Source: Xenorhabdus vietnamensis
GTDB taxonomy: Bacteria > Pseudomonadota > Gammaproteobacteria > Enterobacterales > Enterobacteriaceae
Direction of reading: 5' to 3'
DNA length: 64,000 nt
Assembly: GCF_002127535.1 (NCBI RefSeq)
Contig: NZ_MUBJ01000012.1
Span: 62,001 to 126,000, forward strand
Position 1 is the stretch's first letter. Each line of letters opens with the position of its first letter. The notes beneath the pieces were generated by a model. That model was given only the letters and a program-made list of their open reading frames with translations, was not told the DNA's origin and ran no database searches. The position numbers were made by a program, and so were the translations under genes. Shown here piece by piece: positions 19,127 to 28,379 of this stretch.

Positions 19127-19361
19127 ATACTCTCCAACATTTGTGTGATGGAATCTTGAGGCATCACTTTGTAGCTAATTTTTATTATGTTAAAATTTCG
19201 AATATTTTTTTGAAAATAATATGGAAATTAAACTGAAGGCACATATTGCCTGTTCATCCTGAAATTAAATAGAGCTTCAGTGCCCTGAAAAACCTCAAAT
19301 TCCGAGTTTTTAGAATAATGAATCTGTATGAGTATATGAGTGAAATGGCATTTAAACAATC

Positions 19362-19395
19362 ATCTAAAGGTCACATAATGATGTAACCTTTAGAT
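19362..19395. terminator. stem-loop downstream of punC
   Basis: ATCTAAAGGT-ACAT pairs with ATGT-ACCTTTAGAT: a 15-bp stem with a 4-base loop and one mismatch, 10 bp past the punC stop. Probably its terminator. The remaining cfa-punC gap shows no gene. Confidence 0.6.
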
Positions 19396-19405
19396 AATAA
19401 TGTTC

Positions 19406-20623
19406 TTAATTATTATTTTTTTTAGAAATTGTTGAGTTTGTGTTTAGTGGTTTTTTAGCAGATTTTTTTTGCAACCAATAACCTACAGCCATTGGAACAG
19501 AAGTAAACGCCATTACTGTTGTAGTCGATAAAAGAGGATGCTTCATAAATATAGAGACAATCATACTCGCGACAAAACAAAGGCCTAATTGCAGAGCATT
19601 TTGTAATGCAGCCGCCTTACCACTGTTCTTAGGATAAACAGATAGGGCATTTGCCACGGCAATTGGATAGGATGCACCATTCATTGCAGCCATCACACAA
19701 AAAGGGATAAGAATGGTTATAAATGAAGCTTCATTCGATATTGATATTAGGTAAATAATAGTCATGCTTACAGCGTAGCCCACCAACAAAAATGGAAATA
19801 CTGTTTCGCTTTTTACTTTTTCCAATAAGATACGACAACCATATCCACCGATCATAAATGCCAGAGTTTGGGGAATATAACTTAGACCAATGTCAGTAGA
19901 GTCATAACCCATATTTTTTAAAATTGTTGGTGAACCAGTTAACCAAGCAAAAAAACCAGCACTGCAAGATGCATAGATTAATACATTTCCGCTGAAAACT
20001 GGGGAAGCGAGTAGCGTAAAGAAGGACACCTCTTTTGTATCGGAACTGATTTCAGCGTTAGTACGTTTATTGGTCAGGAAAAATGTAGGTATTAACAGTA
20101 ATAGTGTCACTATCATTAAAACAAGAAAAATGATTCTCCAACCACCATGTGCCAATAACCATGAACCCAACAAAGGAGCAAGGGCAGGGGAAAGAGCAAC
20201 CAGAGGCATGATCATGGCAAAAACGCGTTTGGTACGTTCTGCGTCATATCTATCGATAACTAAAGCTTGCCAGGTAACTGCTGCAGAACAAACTCCAACT
20301 GCTTGCATAAACCTCAATATAAGCAATTGCATAGGATCAGTTATCCAGAGCATACCTAAACAGCTAATGGAAAACAGGGATAGTCCGATAATAAGAATAG
20401 GTTTCCTGCCTAAACGGTCAGACAATTGTCCCCATAAAAGTTGGGCAAAAGCAAACCCGGCAAGAAAAATACTAAGACTCGCACTGATGGCATTTGTTGA
20501 TGTGCCTAATTCTTTTTCCATTGTGTCAAAAGCAGGCAAATACATATCAATGGCTAAATAGCCGAGCATACTCAGGCCTGCAAGATAAAACATGAATGAA
20601 ATGGAGTTTTTATTTGTTGTCAT
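19406..20623 (-). CDS. punC: MFS transporter of the Bcr/CflA family, purine nucleoside type (YdhC/PunC)
   Basis: About 405 residues with twelve hydrophobic helices. It carries the MFS motif A-like GQLSDRLGRKPIL between helices 2 and 3 and motif RFMQAVGVCSAAV (DHA1 family). E. coli YdhC was renamed PunC for purine nucleoside uptake under control of the adjacent LysR regulator PunR; the same divergent pair is seen here. Start taken at ATG 20623 (MTTNKNSISF), giving the usual short cytoplasmic N-terminus. The 20-residue upstream extension has no support. Substrate is inferred. Confidence 0.85.
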   Translation of the reverse strand: MTTNKNSISFMFYLAGLSMLGYLAIDMYLPAFDTMEKELGTSTNAISASLSIFLAGFAFAQLLWGQLSDRLGRKPILIIGLSLFSISCLGMLWITDPMQLLILRFMQAVGVCSAAVTWQALVIDRYDAERTKRVFAMIMPLVALSPALAPLLGSWLLAHGGWRIIFLVLMIVTLLLLIPTFFLTNKRTNAEISSDTKEVSFFTLLASPVFSGNVLIYASCSAGFFAWLTGSPTILKNMGYDSTDIGLSYIPQTLAFMIGGYGCRILLEKVKSETVFPFLLVGYAVSMTIIYLISISNEASFITILIPFCVMAAMNGASYPIAVANALSVYPKNSGKAAALQNALQLGLCFVASMIVSIFMKHPLLSTTTVMAFTSVPMAVGYWLQKKSAKKPLNTNSTISKKNNN

Positions 20624-20746
20624 TGTGTTAATAACTTGATGTAGTAGTTGATAAAGAAATATTCGGCTTATTTTATATGGCATAATTTTTACTTGTGAAA
20701 CGGTAATATTTGCACCATGTTGTGAAAAAAATTGAAAGGAAGATAT

Positions 20747-21655
20747 ATGTGGTCTGAATACTCTTTGGAAGTCGTTGATGCCGTTGCCAGAACAGGAAGT
20801 TTCAGCGCGGCTGCATCAGAGCTTCACCGTGTGCCTTCTGCTGTCAGTTATACGGTAAAACAGCTTGAAGAATGGTTGGCGGTGCCTTTATTTGAACGCC
20901 GTCACCGTGATGTCGATTTAACTGAAGCAGGGGCTATTTTTGTCAAAGAAGCCCGTTCTGTTATCAAAAAAATGAATCACACTCGGCATCAATGCCAGCA
21001 AATTGCGAATGGTTGGCGGGGGCAATTTAGTATTGCAGTTGATCAGGTAGTAAAACCAGAGCGAACTCTTCAGTTAATTTTGGATTTTTATCGCCATTTT
21101 CCAGATATTGAATTATTTATCTATCCGGAAGTTTTCAATGGAGTATGGGATGCTTTGATCGATGAACGAGTGGATGTTGCTATTGGGGCAACACGCGTTT
21201 CCCCTGTTGGAGAGCGATATAGTTTCAGGGATATGGGATTCATGCCATGGTTATGTGTAGTCAGCCCTAGACATGAACTGGCCGCGATATCAGGAAAATT
21301 GAATGATAGCCAAATGCGGTCTTATCCCAGTTTATGTCTTGAAGATACCTCACGTAGTCTGCCTAAGCGTGATACATGGACTTTGGATAACCAACGGAGA
21401 TTGATTGTCCCTGATTGGAATGCTGGATTAAGCTGTTTGATGGATGGGTTGTGTGTAGGAATGGTTCCCAAGCACCGTGCACTACCGCTGATCCGTAAAG
21501 GAAAGCTGACAACACTCGAACTGGAACAACCATTGCCTGATAGCCCATGCTGTTTGACATGGTTGCAAAAAAGCCATTCACCGGCATTAAGTTGGTTGCT
21601 TGATTATCTAGGGGATAGCGAAACGCTTAATGCTGAATGGCTGCAAGAAAATTAA
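20747..21655 (+). CDS. punR: LysR-type transcriptional regulator (YdhB/PunR)
   Basis: A 302-residue LTTR. The N-terminal winged helix-turn-helix covers residues 1-60 (SLEVVDAVARTGSFSAAASE, VPSAVSYTVKQLEEWL), followed by a substrate-binding domain from about 90. Start at ATG 20747, preceded by AAAGGAAG. It is divergent from punC, which its orthologue activates in E. coli, presumably with a purine nucleoside as ligand. The 123-bp shared promoter region would hold its binding site. Confidence 0.88.
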   Translation: MWSEYSLEVVDAVARTGSFSAAASELHRVPSAVSYTVKQLEEWLAVPLFERRHRDVDLTEAGAIFVKEARSVIKKMNHTRHQCQQIANGWRGQFSIAVDQVVKPERTLQLILDFYRHFPDIELFIYPEVFNGVWDALIDERVDVAIGATRVSPVGERYSFRDMGFMPWLCVVSPRHELAAISGKLNDSQMRSYPSLCLEDTSRSLPKRDTWTLDNQRRLIVPDWNAGLSCLMDGLCVGMVPKHRALPLIRKGKLTTLELEQPLPDSPCCLTWLQKSHSPALSWLLDYLGDSETLNAEWLQEN

Positions 21656-21658
21656 CCG

Positions 21659-22684
21659 TCAGCGGCGATAATCGATAAAAGGTCCATCTGCAACAGAGCG
21701 CCGCTCAACGAGGCGTGGATGGACTTCGATAGTTTGTGCATCTTCACGTTTATTGACGATTCTGTCCAGCAACATTGAAAATGCCATTTGCCCTAAACGT
21801 TCTTTGGGTTGATGGATTGTTGTCAATGCTGGTGTGAAATAGCGAGCATTGCGGATATTGTCATAACCGATGATCGAAATGTCTTGTGGAACGCGTAATC
21901 CCAACTCATCAGCTGCACAAATCGCTCCCATTGCCATGACGTCTCCACCGCAAAAAACAGCTGTTGGGCGATGTTTCTGATTAAGGATTTTACACATGGC
22001 TTGATAACCGGACTCAGGTTCAAAATCGCCTTGAACAATCCACTCATCCCGAATGGTGACATTGGCTTCTTTCAGTGCCTTGAGAAAACCTTGATGGCGC
22101 CCTCCGCCAGTGTTCCTTGCCAATGGCCCAGGAATGGATGCAATATCACGATGACCGCGCTCAATGAGATAACGGCCAGCCAAATAACCCCCATGAAAGG
22201 CGTTATCAATAATTGCGTCGGTAAAATCTCCTCTGGATTCTCCCCAATCCATAACTACCATAGGAATATTACGATAATCTTCCAGCATACCCAAAAGCTG
22301 TTCAGGGTATTCTGAACACATGACCAGCAAACCATCTACGCGTTTTTGCGCCAACATCGCAAGATAAGCTTTTTGTTTATCAAGGTTGTTATGAGAATTA
22401 CATAAAATCAGTGTATAACCTTTGCTGTAGCAGCTATTTTCAACAGATTCTATGATTTCAGCAAAATAAGGTGCTTCACTTGACGTTGCCAGTAATCCAA
22501 TAGATTTTGTATGGTTAACTTTCAAACTACGGGCAACAGCACTGGGGGAGTAATTCAGCTCCTTAATAGCAGTCCAAACTGCGGCTTTTGTATCTTCGGC
22601 GACGAAACGGGTTTTATTGATAACATGGGATACGGTTGTGGTTGAAACGCCAGCGCGTTTAGCCACATCTTTGATCGTTGCCAT
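21659..22684 (-). CDS. purR: purine repressor, LacI family
   Basis: 341 residues, as in E. coli. Residues 1-60 form the LacI-type DNA-binding domain with hinge helix: [21 protein letters not shown], then [16 protein letters not shown]. The rest is a periplasmic-binding-protein-like corepressor domain binding hypoxanthine or guanine ([36 protein letters not shown]). It represses purine synthesis genes. It converges on punR with a gap of only 3 bp. A PurR-box-like site at 22806-22821 suggests autoregulation. Confidence 0.96.
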   Translation of the reverse strand: MATIKDVAKRAGVSTTTVSHVINKTRFVAEDTKAAVWTAIKELNYSPSAVARSLKVNHTKSIGLLATSSEAPYFAEIIESVENSCYSKGYTLILCNSHNNLDKQKAYLAMLAQKRVDGLLVMCSEYPEQLLGMLEDYRNIPMVVMDWGESRGDFTDAIIDNAFHGGYLAGRYLIERGHRDIASIPGPLARNTGGGRHQGFLKALKEANVTIRDEWIVQGDFEPESGYQAMCKILNQKHRPTAVFCGGDVMAMGAICAADELGLRVPQDISIIGYDNIRNARYFTPALTTIHQPKERLGQMAFSMLLDRIVNKREDAQTIEVHPRLVERRSVADGPFIDYRR

Positions 22685-22720
22685 GATAAAAAGGACTCCT
22701 GACCTTATGGTCTAACTTTA

Positions 22721-22799
22721 CATACCCTTTATCTTTCAAATTATTTGGTTGACCGTACTTACTTGTACTTCACCGTAGCTTGAAATCTAGTGGGTATAG
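22721..22799. repeat. 79-bp imperfect inverted-repeat element (TATACCC...TTTCAA arms)
   Basis: The left arm CATACCCTTTATCTTTCAAA and right arm GCTTGAAATCTAGTGGGTATAG are inverted copies around a 38-bp centre. A related element lies at 30431-30501 and a solo arm at 2889-2912. This looks like a small non-coding mobile or structural intergenic repeat, placed in the purR leader. Confidence 0.55.
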
Positions 22800-22805
22800 A
22801 TATTT

Positions 22806-22821
22806 GTTAATCGTTTGCCAA
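22806..22821. promoter_or_regulatory. putative PurR operator upstream of purR
   Basis: The minus strand reads TTGGCAAACGATTAAC, sharing the GCAAACG-TT core of the PurR box ACGCAAACGTTTGCGT. It is about 125 bp upstream of the purR start, consistent with the known autoregulation of purR in E. coli. Confidence 0.45.
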
Positions 22822-23023
22822 CATATTTATATAGAGTGGTGATTGGCAATAATTTAGCGATAAACCTCGGATTTTGTCTGATCTAGCTCAAAAGTGAAAG
22901 TAATAATCAATGCTATAAAGAGTATGGATTAAATATTGCAGTATATTTTTTGAATAATACGGCAAATGACCACTTATAATTTATGGTATTGGGGTGTCTT
23001 AATTTTCACATTGAGGATGTTTT

Positions 23024-23110
23024 ATGGATACAGATCTGAAGTTGGGATTATTGGCTGCCAGTAGTGCATTGATCATGATTGTTTTTCTGGGAAGCCTCTG
23101 CTTGATCTGA
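23024..23110 (+). CDS. ynhF: small inner membrane protein YnhF
   Basis: A 28-residue ORF (MDTDLKLGLLAA...) with a single hydrophobic helix and short polar N-terminus. It is preceded by TTGAGGA at good spacing. E. coli YnhF (29 residues, MSTDLKFSL...) has the same N-terminal pattern, size and position between purR and sodB. Its function is unknown. Identification rests on synteny plus the STDLK/DTDLK start. Confidence 0.75.
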   Translation: MDTDLKLGLLAASSALIMIVFLGSLCLI

Positions 23111-23159
23111 TCAAAATCTAAAAAAATTTGTAGCACCATTTGTTTTGAAGGCAGGCTTT

Positions 23160-23211
23160 AAGGGCGGGTTCTCCAGCATTCGGAATTCAGCGAATATAAA
23201 GAAAACCTGCC
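23160..23211. terminator. stem-loop between convergent ynhF and sodB
   Basis: AGGGCGGGTTCTC pairs with GAAAACCTGCCCT, allowing two mismatches, and an inner ATTCG/CGAAT hairpin sits in the loop. It is 36 bp past the sodB stop and could terminate both genes. Confidence 0.55.
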
Positions 23212-23246
23212 CTAATTATTTCAAACTGGCGTGAGAACGAATCTTA

Positions 23247-23825
23247 TCAAGCCAAATTTTCTTCAACAAATTTCCAGTTAACCAGAGCCCAGAAGTGCTC
23301 CAGATATTGAGGGCGTGCATTACGGTAATCAATGTAATATGCATGTTCCCAAACATCAACGGTCAGAACTGGTTTATCTTCACCAGTCAGTGGAGTTGCT
23401 GCATTAGAAGTGTTAGAGATAGCCAGAGTTCCGTCAGCTTTTTTGACCAACCAAGTCCAACCAGAACCAAAGTTTTTCAGGGCTGCGTCAGTGAACTGCT
23501 GTTTGAACTCAGCAAAAGAACCGAAAGCATTGTTGATCGCATCTACTACTTTTCCGGTTGGTTCGCCACCACCATTTGGTGACAGGCTATGCCAGTAGAA
23601 AGTATGGTTCCAAACTTGTGCTGCGTTATTGAAGATACCGCCTTCAGATGTTTTGATGATTTCTTCCAATGATTTTCCGGCGAATTCGGTATCTTTAATC
23701 AGATTATTCAGGTTTACAACATAAGCGTTGTGATGTTTGCCGTGATGATATTCTAGAGTTTCTGCAGAAATGTATGGTTCCAAGGCATCTTTGGCATAAG
23801 GTAATGCTGGTAATTCAAAAGACAT
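23247..23825 (-). CDS. sodB: superoxide dismutase [Fe]
   Basis: Cytoplasmic iron superoxide dismutase of 192 residues, starting MSFELPALPY at ATG 23825 with AAAAAGGAG upstream. The 13-residue upstream extension is not part of the family. Metal ligands are visible: His27, His in WNHTFYW (about 74), Asp and His in DVWEHAYY (about 157 and 161). In E. coli the mRNA is a target of RyhB and FnrS. Here the coding strand reads GCAATGTC across the start codon, which pairs perfectly with GACATTGC in the RyhB gene of this window. Confidence 0.97.
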   Translation of the reverse strand: MSFELPALPYAKDALEPYISAETLEYHHGKHHNAYVVNLNNLIKDTEFAGKSLEEIIKTSEGGIFNNAAQVWNHTFYWHSLSPNGGGEPTGKVVDAINNAFGSFAEFKQQFTDAALKNFGSGWTWLVKKADGTLAISNTSNAATPLTGEDKPVLTVDVWEHAYYIDYRNARPQYLEHFWALVNWKFVEENLA

Positions 23826-24188
23826 TGCATGCTCCTTTTTAATATCGGGTTTTTGGCTCTGCAAGCCATGATTTATAAGGCCTAATCATGGGCAGGGCAA
23901 GTTTAAGCTTATTATTGTATTTGCTATTTGATAATTATCTTAACAACTTTTCTGCTAAATAACAGGGGAAAAGATACTACTAGGCTGCGAATTGACGCAG
24001 AACTGAACTGTAACATGGATTGAGTGCAGCCAGTTTGAATGAAAATATTTAATGATCACTTGTTGCAAATCGTGGCAAAAATTTGCCACATAAAGTTCAC
24101 GGTGGAAAAATCAGAGTGGAAAGTGGTATTCTGAATAAATCTTTATCTGATACTGATAAATAGCGCTTGCAGTTTTAAGGAAGCAAAA
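23826..24188. other. promoter region between divergent sodB and grxD
   Basis: 363 bp. It contains the sodB leader and ribosome-binding site (AAAAAGGAG near 23835) and, before grxD, TTAAGGAAG. No ORF or strong hairpin is apparent. Confidence 0.5.
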
Positions 24189-24578
24189 ATGACTAATATT
24201 AATACGAATACTAACACAATTACTGATACAACAGCTGATGAGGTCATCGCAAAAATCGAACGCCAAATCAGAGAAAACCCAATTCTATTGTATATGAAAG
24301 GTTCCCCGAAATTGCCAAGCTGCGGTTTCTCTGCACAGGCTGTTCAGGTTTTGTCAGCTTGTGGTGAACGCTTTGCTTATGTGGATATTTTGCAAAATCC
24401 AGATATCCGCGCTCAATTGCCTAAATATGCAAATTGGCCAACCTTTCCTCAGCTTTGGATTGATGGTGAACTAGTAGGAGGTTGTGACATTCTTGTTGAG
24501 ATGTATCAGCGCGGAGAATTACAAGCGCTGATTAAAGAGGCTGCCGACAAGTATCGTGAGCAGGAAGAAGGTCAGTAA
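24189..24578 (+). CDS. grxD: monothiol glutaredoxin 4
   Basis: CGFS-type monothiol glutaredoxin of 129 residues. Conserved segments are LYMKGSPKLPSCGFSAQAVQ (active Cys at about 44), WPTFPQLWIDGELVGGCDI (cis-Pro and glutathione-binding residues) and the C-terminal helix. Such proteins carry a [2Fe-2S] cluster bridged by glutathione and deliver clusters or iron, often with BolA-type partners. The N-terminus is about 14 residues longer than in E. coli and rich in Asn/Thr; ATG 24189 follows AAGGAAG. Same sodB-grxD-rnt order as E. coli. Confidence 0.95.
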   Translation: MTNINTNTNTITDTTADEVIAKIERQIRENPILLYMKGSPKLPSCGFSAQAVQVLSACGERFAYVDILQNPDIRAQLPKYANWPTFPQLWIDGELVGGCDILVEMYQRGELQALIKEAADKYREQEEGQ

Positions 24579-24605
24579 TTCCTTGGAGTGATGAATACTT
24601 TCTGT

Positions 24606-24634
24606 AGCCCCATGCTTATAAAAAGCATGGGGCT
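24606..24634. terminator. stem-loop between convergent grxD and rnt
   Basis: AGCCCCATGCTT pairs with AAGCATGGGGCT, a perfect 12-bp stem with a 5-base loop. No long T run, but the position between two convergent stops fits bidirectional termination. Confidence 0.65.
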
Positions 24635-24672
24635 AATTATAGGTATGGATTAATAGATATGGGACTTGTTTT

Positions 24673-25323
24673 TTAGGATTCGGAGTCAATAGGTGGTAGT
24701 GGCCAACCACCTAGCCGTTTCCAGCGATTAACGAGTTCGCAGAAAAGCAGGGCAGTTCGATCAGTATCATAAAGGGCGCTATGAGCTTGAGTGCTGTCAA
24801 ACGGAATTTCTGCTGTGATGCAGGCTTTGGCTAGAATTGTCTGACCAAGAACCAATCCACTGAGTGCTGCAGTATCAAAAGTAGCGAACGGATGGAATGG
24901 ATTACGTTTCAAACCAGAGCGTTCAGCTGCGGCCGTGACAAAATTGTGATCAAAATTGGCATTATGAGCGACTATAATCGCGCGGTTACAGTTAGTGTCT
25001 TTCATGCCTTTACGTATCATTTTGAAAATAGCATGCAAAGCAGCGTATTCACTGACAGCTCCTCGTAAGGGGTTTGTGGGATCAATACCAGTAAAAGCGA
25101 GGGCGGCAGGATCAAGATTAGCTCCTTCAAAAGGCTCGATATGGAAATGCAGTGTATCAGCAGGTGTTAGCCAACCTTCAGTATCCATTTTTAAAGTAAT
25201 TGCCGCAATTTCAAGTAAAGCGTCTGTACGCGCATTAAAACCAGCGGTTTCGACATCAATGACAACGGGGTAGTAGCCACGAAAGCGTCCACTTAGTATA
25301 TTTTGATCGTTTTGATTAGACAT
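24673..25323 (-). CDS. rnt: ribonuclease T
   Basis: 3'-5' exoribonuclease of the DnaQ/DEDDh family that matures tRNA, 5S and 23S rRNA 3' ends. About 216 residues. Catalytic motifs: [12 protein letters not shown] (Exo I, Asp/Glu), [12 protein letters not shown] (Exo II) and [14 protein letters not shown] (Exo III, His and Asp). Start set at ATG 25323 (MSNQNDQN), since the upstream in-frame stretch is not family sequence. It is transcribed after gloA in the same direction, separated by a hairpin. Confidence 0.95.
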   Translation of the reverse strand: MSNQNDQNILSGRFRGYYPVVIDVETAGFNARTDALLEIAAITLKMDTEGWLTPADTLHFHIEPFEGANLDPAALAFTGIDPTNPLRGAVSEYAALHAIFKMIRKGMKDTNCNRAIIVAHNANFDHNFVTAAAERSGLKRNPFHPFATFDTAALSGLVLGQTILAKACITAEIPFDSTQAHSALYDTDRTALLFCELVNRWKRLGGWPLPPIDSES

Positions 25324-25423
25324 CTGATTTTCAGTTCTTAGCTTCAGGGTTCTGTTTTTGACTCTAGAATAGTGGATATTATGACAAAATTTGGTGTGTC
25401 TTGCAGAAGTAATACTTATCAGA

Positions 25424-25457
25424 ATAATAAAGGGCAATAAAATATGCCCTTTATTAT
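25424..25457 (-). terminator. stem-loop between gloA and rnt
   Basis: ATAATAAAGGGCA pairs with TGCCCTTTATTAT, a perfect 13-bp stem with an 8-base loop, 44 bp past the gloA stop. Confidence 0.65.
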
Positions 25458-25500
25458 GTGTGAATAATTTCTAGCTATAATTTGATAGCTATTAATAGCG

Positions 25501-25908
25501 TCAGTTGCCTAATGCACTGCTGGCACTTGTGTTTTCAATGAGTTCAATCTTATAGCCATCAGGATCTTCGACGAAAGCAATGATAGTTGTTCCACCTTTA
25601 ACTGGCCCTGCTTCACGAACCACGTTACCTCCAGCAAGCTTGATACGTTCACAAGTTGCTGCAACATCATCAACGCCTAAGGCAATATGTCCAAATGCGG
25701 TTCCCATTTCGTAGTTTTCAACATTCCAATTGTAGGTTAGCTCAATAACTGCGCCTTGGTTTTCATCAGTATAACCAACAAATGCGAGAGAGTACTTATA
25801 CTCTGGGTTTTCACTAGTGCGAAGTAAACGCATACCCATTACCTGAGTATAGAAATCAATCGAGCGCTGCATATTGCCAACACGGATCATAGTATGGAGT
25901 AAACGCAT
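25501..25908 (-). CDS. gloA: lactoylglutathione lyase (glyoxalase I)
   Basis: Converts the methylglyoxal-glutathione hemithioacetal to S-lactoylglutathione. 135 residues, two VOC repeats. Metal ligands are in [11 protein letters not shown] (His5), the VIELTYNW region (Glu), GHIALGVDD (His74) and YKIELIE (Glu122), giving the Ni-dependent class seen in E. coli. ATG start at 25908 with AAGAGGTAAT upstream. Confidence 0.96.
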   Translation of the reverse strand: MRLLHTMIRVGNMQRSIDFYTQVMGMRLLRTSENPEYKYSLAFVGYTDENQGAVIELTYNWNVENYEMGTAFGHIALGVDDVAATCERIKLAGGNVVREAGPVKGGTTIIAFVEDPDGYKIELIENTSASSALGN

Positions 25909-26151
25909 GATTACCTCTTGATCTTTATTAGTTTTATTGCGAAATATAGCTTTTATTACAAAATTTTGCTCACATATCTGTATATGTCTGGTTCACTATA
26001 ACGCGTCTGGATAAAATAATTCAAATCGTCTTATTTATTTAATTTCAAAATGTTACTATTTTGTATTGAAATGTAATGGTTGAGGTTTATACTGGCTAAC
26101 GAATAGTTTCATAATGGAAATAACTGGTAAGCCTGAGTGCAGGAGGATGAG

Positions 26152-26391
26152 ATGGCTGAACAATTAGAATTCTTTGCTATTCCAAATCCTTGTCGAGGAG
26201 TTTGTGAGTCTGACTCTCGTGGTTTTTGCTTAGGATGTTACCGTAGTAGGGAAGAGCGTTTTTTGTGGGTAAATTTATCTGATAGTGAAAAAAGAAAAAT
26301 ATTGCGGTTATGTCATCATAGATATCTGAGAGAATTAAAAAATAAGGGAAGTGATGGAAATATTATCCCGAAACAACCTGATTTATTTTAA
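26152..26391 (+). CDS. ydhL: DUF1289 family small zinc-ribbon-like protein YdhL
   Basis: 79 residues with the DUF1289 cysteine pattern NPCRGVCESDSRGFCLGCYR (four Cys) followed by a charged helix. Start at ATG 26152 directly after AGGAGGATGAG, an unusually strong ribosome-binding site; the upstream GTG is not needed. The function is unknown; the cysteines suggest metal binding. Position near gloA and slyA matches E. coli ydhL. Confidence 0.88.
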   Translation: MAEQLEFFAIPNPCRGVCESDSRGFCLGCYRSREERFLWVNLSDSEKRKILRLCHHRYLRELKNKGSDGNIIPKQPDLF

Positions 26392-27069
26392 TTTTATTCT
26401 GAGTTGGCTAAAAAATATTACTTATATGAATTCTGGTTTAGAATAATCGTAAAAATAAGAAATATTACCAGTAATAAATGATGTATTATTTATATTACAT
26501 CTCTTTTATTTGACATAAGTCATTTAAAAATATTACTTCTATTGTCTAACTGAGGTGTTTCAGTAAAAATTTCTTATCAAAGAATTATTTATTGAGCAAT
26601 AAAAGAACTAATTTTTTATCTTATTGTTTTTTATGTTATTTATTATAACATTGTCAATATCTGTAAGAGAAAAATGATATTAATGTAAAAATATATAGAT
26701 TAGTATTTGGATGACGGTTATTCTTATAGAACTTTAACCGAGTGGAAATGTATATATTTTGAGGGTTTGTATTTTTTTTGTTGATATTTAAAATTAAAAT
26801 AGTTTAGTTGGAAGATTATTTTATACAGTTTATATCGTTGGTGGATTAATGCGCGATTTTATTCGGTGCGCCGTACAACTTCGCTCTTTAGGGCGACGAA
26901 GATGTCAACTTTGAGTAACAAGCCAACGCGACACTAATTAGGTTATTAGCGAAATTTCTGACTCAGCTAATGTAAGCATGATATAGAGTGCGTATCCATT
27001 ATTCATATGAATAAACTGATTGGATAATTCATTGATGTTATATGAGTCTCTAATTATAAGGAGGGGTAA
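26392..27069. other. 678-bp AT-rich intergenic region upstream of slyA
   Basis: Very AT-rich with no supportable ORF. A more GC-balanced folded segment lies at 26846-26938 (listed separately). AAGGAGGGG at about 27059-27067 is the slyA ribosome-binding site. The equivalent genes found here in E. coli (ydhF etc.) are absent. Confidence 0.6.
26846..26938. repeat. 93-bp self-complementary element in the slyA upstream region
   Basis: Outer arms ATTAATGCGCG and CGCGACACTAAT are inverted, and an inner stem ACA..TTCG/CGAA..TGT encloses a short loop. The block differs in composition from the AT-rich surroundings. It could be a decayed MITE, an intergenic repeat or a structured leader of slyA. No known family is recognised. 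Confidence 0.4.
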
Positions 27070-27507
27070 TTGGAATTGACATTGGGATCTGATTTGGCAC
27101 GTTTAGTTCGTGTTTGGCGCGCTTTAATTGATCATCGTTTGAAACCACTGAAATTAACTCAGACACATTGGGTTACTCTATACAATATTAATCAGCTGCC
27201 ACCAGAGCAATCACAGATACAGCTCGCAAAAGCTATTGGTATTGAACAACCATCTCTGGTGAGAACGCTTGATCAATTAGAAGAAAAAAAACTGATTACA
27301 CGGCACACATGTGCTAATGATCGGCGTGCAAAAAGAATCAAATTAACCGGAGAATCGGAAACTTTTATTAGAGAAGTGGATAGTGTTATTGATTCGACAA
27401 GAAAAGAAATCTTGGAGGGAATTACTCATGATGAGTTAATTCTGCTTGCTTCTGTAATAAAAAAAATTGAAAAAAATATTAGCCAATTACATAAACAGGT
27501 AATATAA
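27070..27507 (+). CDS. slyA: MarR-family transcriptional regulator SlyA
   Basis: 145 residues, winged-helix dimeric DNA-binding protein. The recognition region [22 protein letters not shown] and wing [13 protein letters not shown] are nearly identical to enteric SlyA. The start is TTG at 27070, five bases after AAGGAGGGG; the E. coli gene also uses a TTG start. SlyA counters H-NS silencing and controls envelope and virulence genes in enterics. It converges on slyB. Confidence 0.95.
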   Translation: MELTLGSDLARLVRVWRALIDHRLKPLKLTQTHWVTLYNINQLPPEQSQIQLAKAIGIEQPSLVRTLDQLEEKKLITRHTCANDRRAKRIKLTGESETFIREVDSVIDSTRKEILEGITHDELILLASVIKKIEKNISQLHKQVI

Positions 27508-27522
27508 AAATTAATCTATAAT

Positions 27523-27567
27523 AAAAATCGCGGTTCAGAACCAGTTACTGGTAAACCGCGATTTTTT
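27523..27567. terminator. bidirectional terminator between slyA and slyB
   Basis: AAAAATCGCGGTT pairs with AACCGCGATTTTT. T runs exist on both strands, so it serves both convergent genes. Confidence 0.85.
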
Positions 27568-27589
27568 AGCTTTGTGTTATTTGAATATT

Positions 27590-28063
27590 TCAGAATGGTG
27601 ACACTGTCAGAGAATTTCCGCTGTTTGCGATCTGGACGCGTTGTCCTTTGCTGAATACAGTACGGTCTAACTTTTGTACTACAATAATATTCCTTCCATC
27701 GTCCATACGAATACTTAATTCAATACCTTTTGTTTGGTCTAACGCACCTTGGATTCCTTGGCCAGCCAAACCACCCGCAATAGCACCCGCAGCTGTGGTA
27801 AGCTTTTGGCCAGAACCACCACCAACCGTATTACCTAAAAGTCCTCCTAAAACAGCACCACCAATGAAACCTAACATATTAGGATCACCGGCTTGTTTGC
27901 CTTTAATAGTGACGGGGCGTATTGATCGAATGATACCGTAGGTGACAGTCTGAGCTTGTTTGGCTTGACTAATAGAATAAGTATCACTAGAAAATGCGCT
28001 CATGTCTGCACAACCAGACAAAGTGGTTACTACAACTGCACTAACCAGGAAATGTTTTAACAT
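27590..28063 (-). CDS. slyB: outer membrane lipoprotein SlyB
   Basis: 157-residue lipoprotein with signal peptide and lipobox (TTLSGC, Cys at about 18). Two glycine-zipper segments (GFIGGAVLGGLLGNTVGGGSG and AGAIAGGLAGQGIQG) likely insert in the membrane. The C-terminal part (IELSIRMDDGRNIIVVQK) is the Rcs/PAL-type domain. SlyB is a PhoPQ-regulated outer membrane integrity protein in enterics. Start taken at ATG 28063 (MLKHFLVSAV). The 316-bp gap to anmK holds only divergent promoter DNA as far as I can see. Confidence 0.93.
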   Translation of the reverse strand: MLKHFLVSAVVVTTLSGCADMSAFSSDTYSISQAKQAQTVTYGIIRSIRPVTIKGKQAGDPNMLGFIGGAVLGGLLGNTVGGGSGQKLTTAAGAIAGGLAGQGIQGALDQTKGIELSIRMDDGRNIIVVQKLDRTVFSKGQRVQIANSGNSLTVSPF

Positions 28064-28379
28064 AGTTACTCCTAATTTTAATGCCCGATAGGGAAACTTG
28101 ATAATAAACCTATAATCAAGCGTTCGGCTGCTATTGCTAGCAGCAGAACTGATAGCTTTGCCAGCCAATAATGATACATATCCGCGCATATAATAAATAC
28201 TTATGATGAACTCGCAAAGGAATAATTCCTGACCAAAAGCTTAGCATGTTTTGTGAAGAGCTCTCCAAAACTTAGATTTTATCGCTAATAATGCTCATTA
28301 AACATATATAGTCCAAATAAATGTGTTTTATAGTTCATGTAAGATTAAATGTAATCCATTATTTAATAGAGGGATATTT

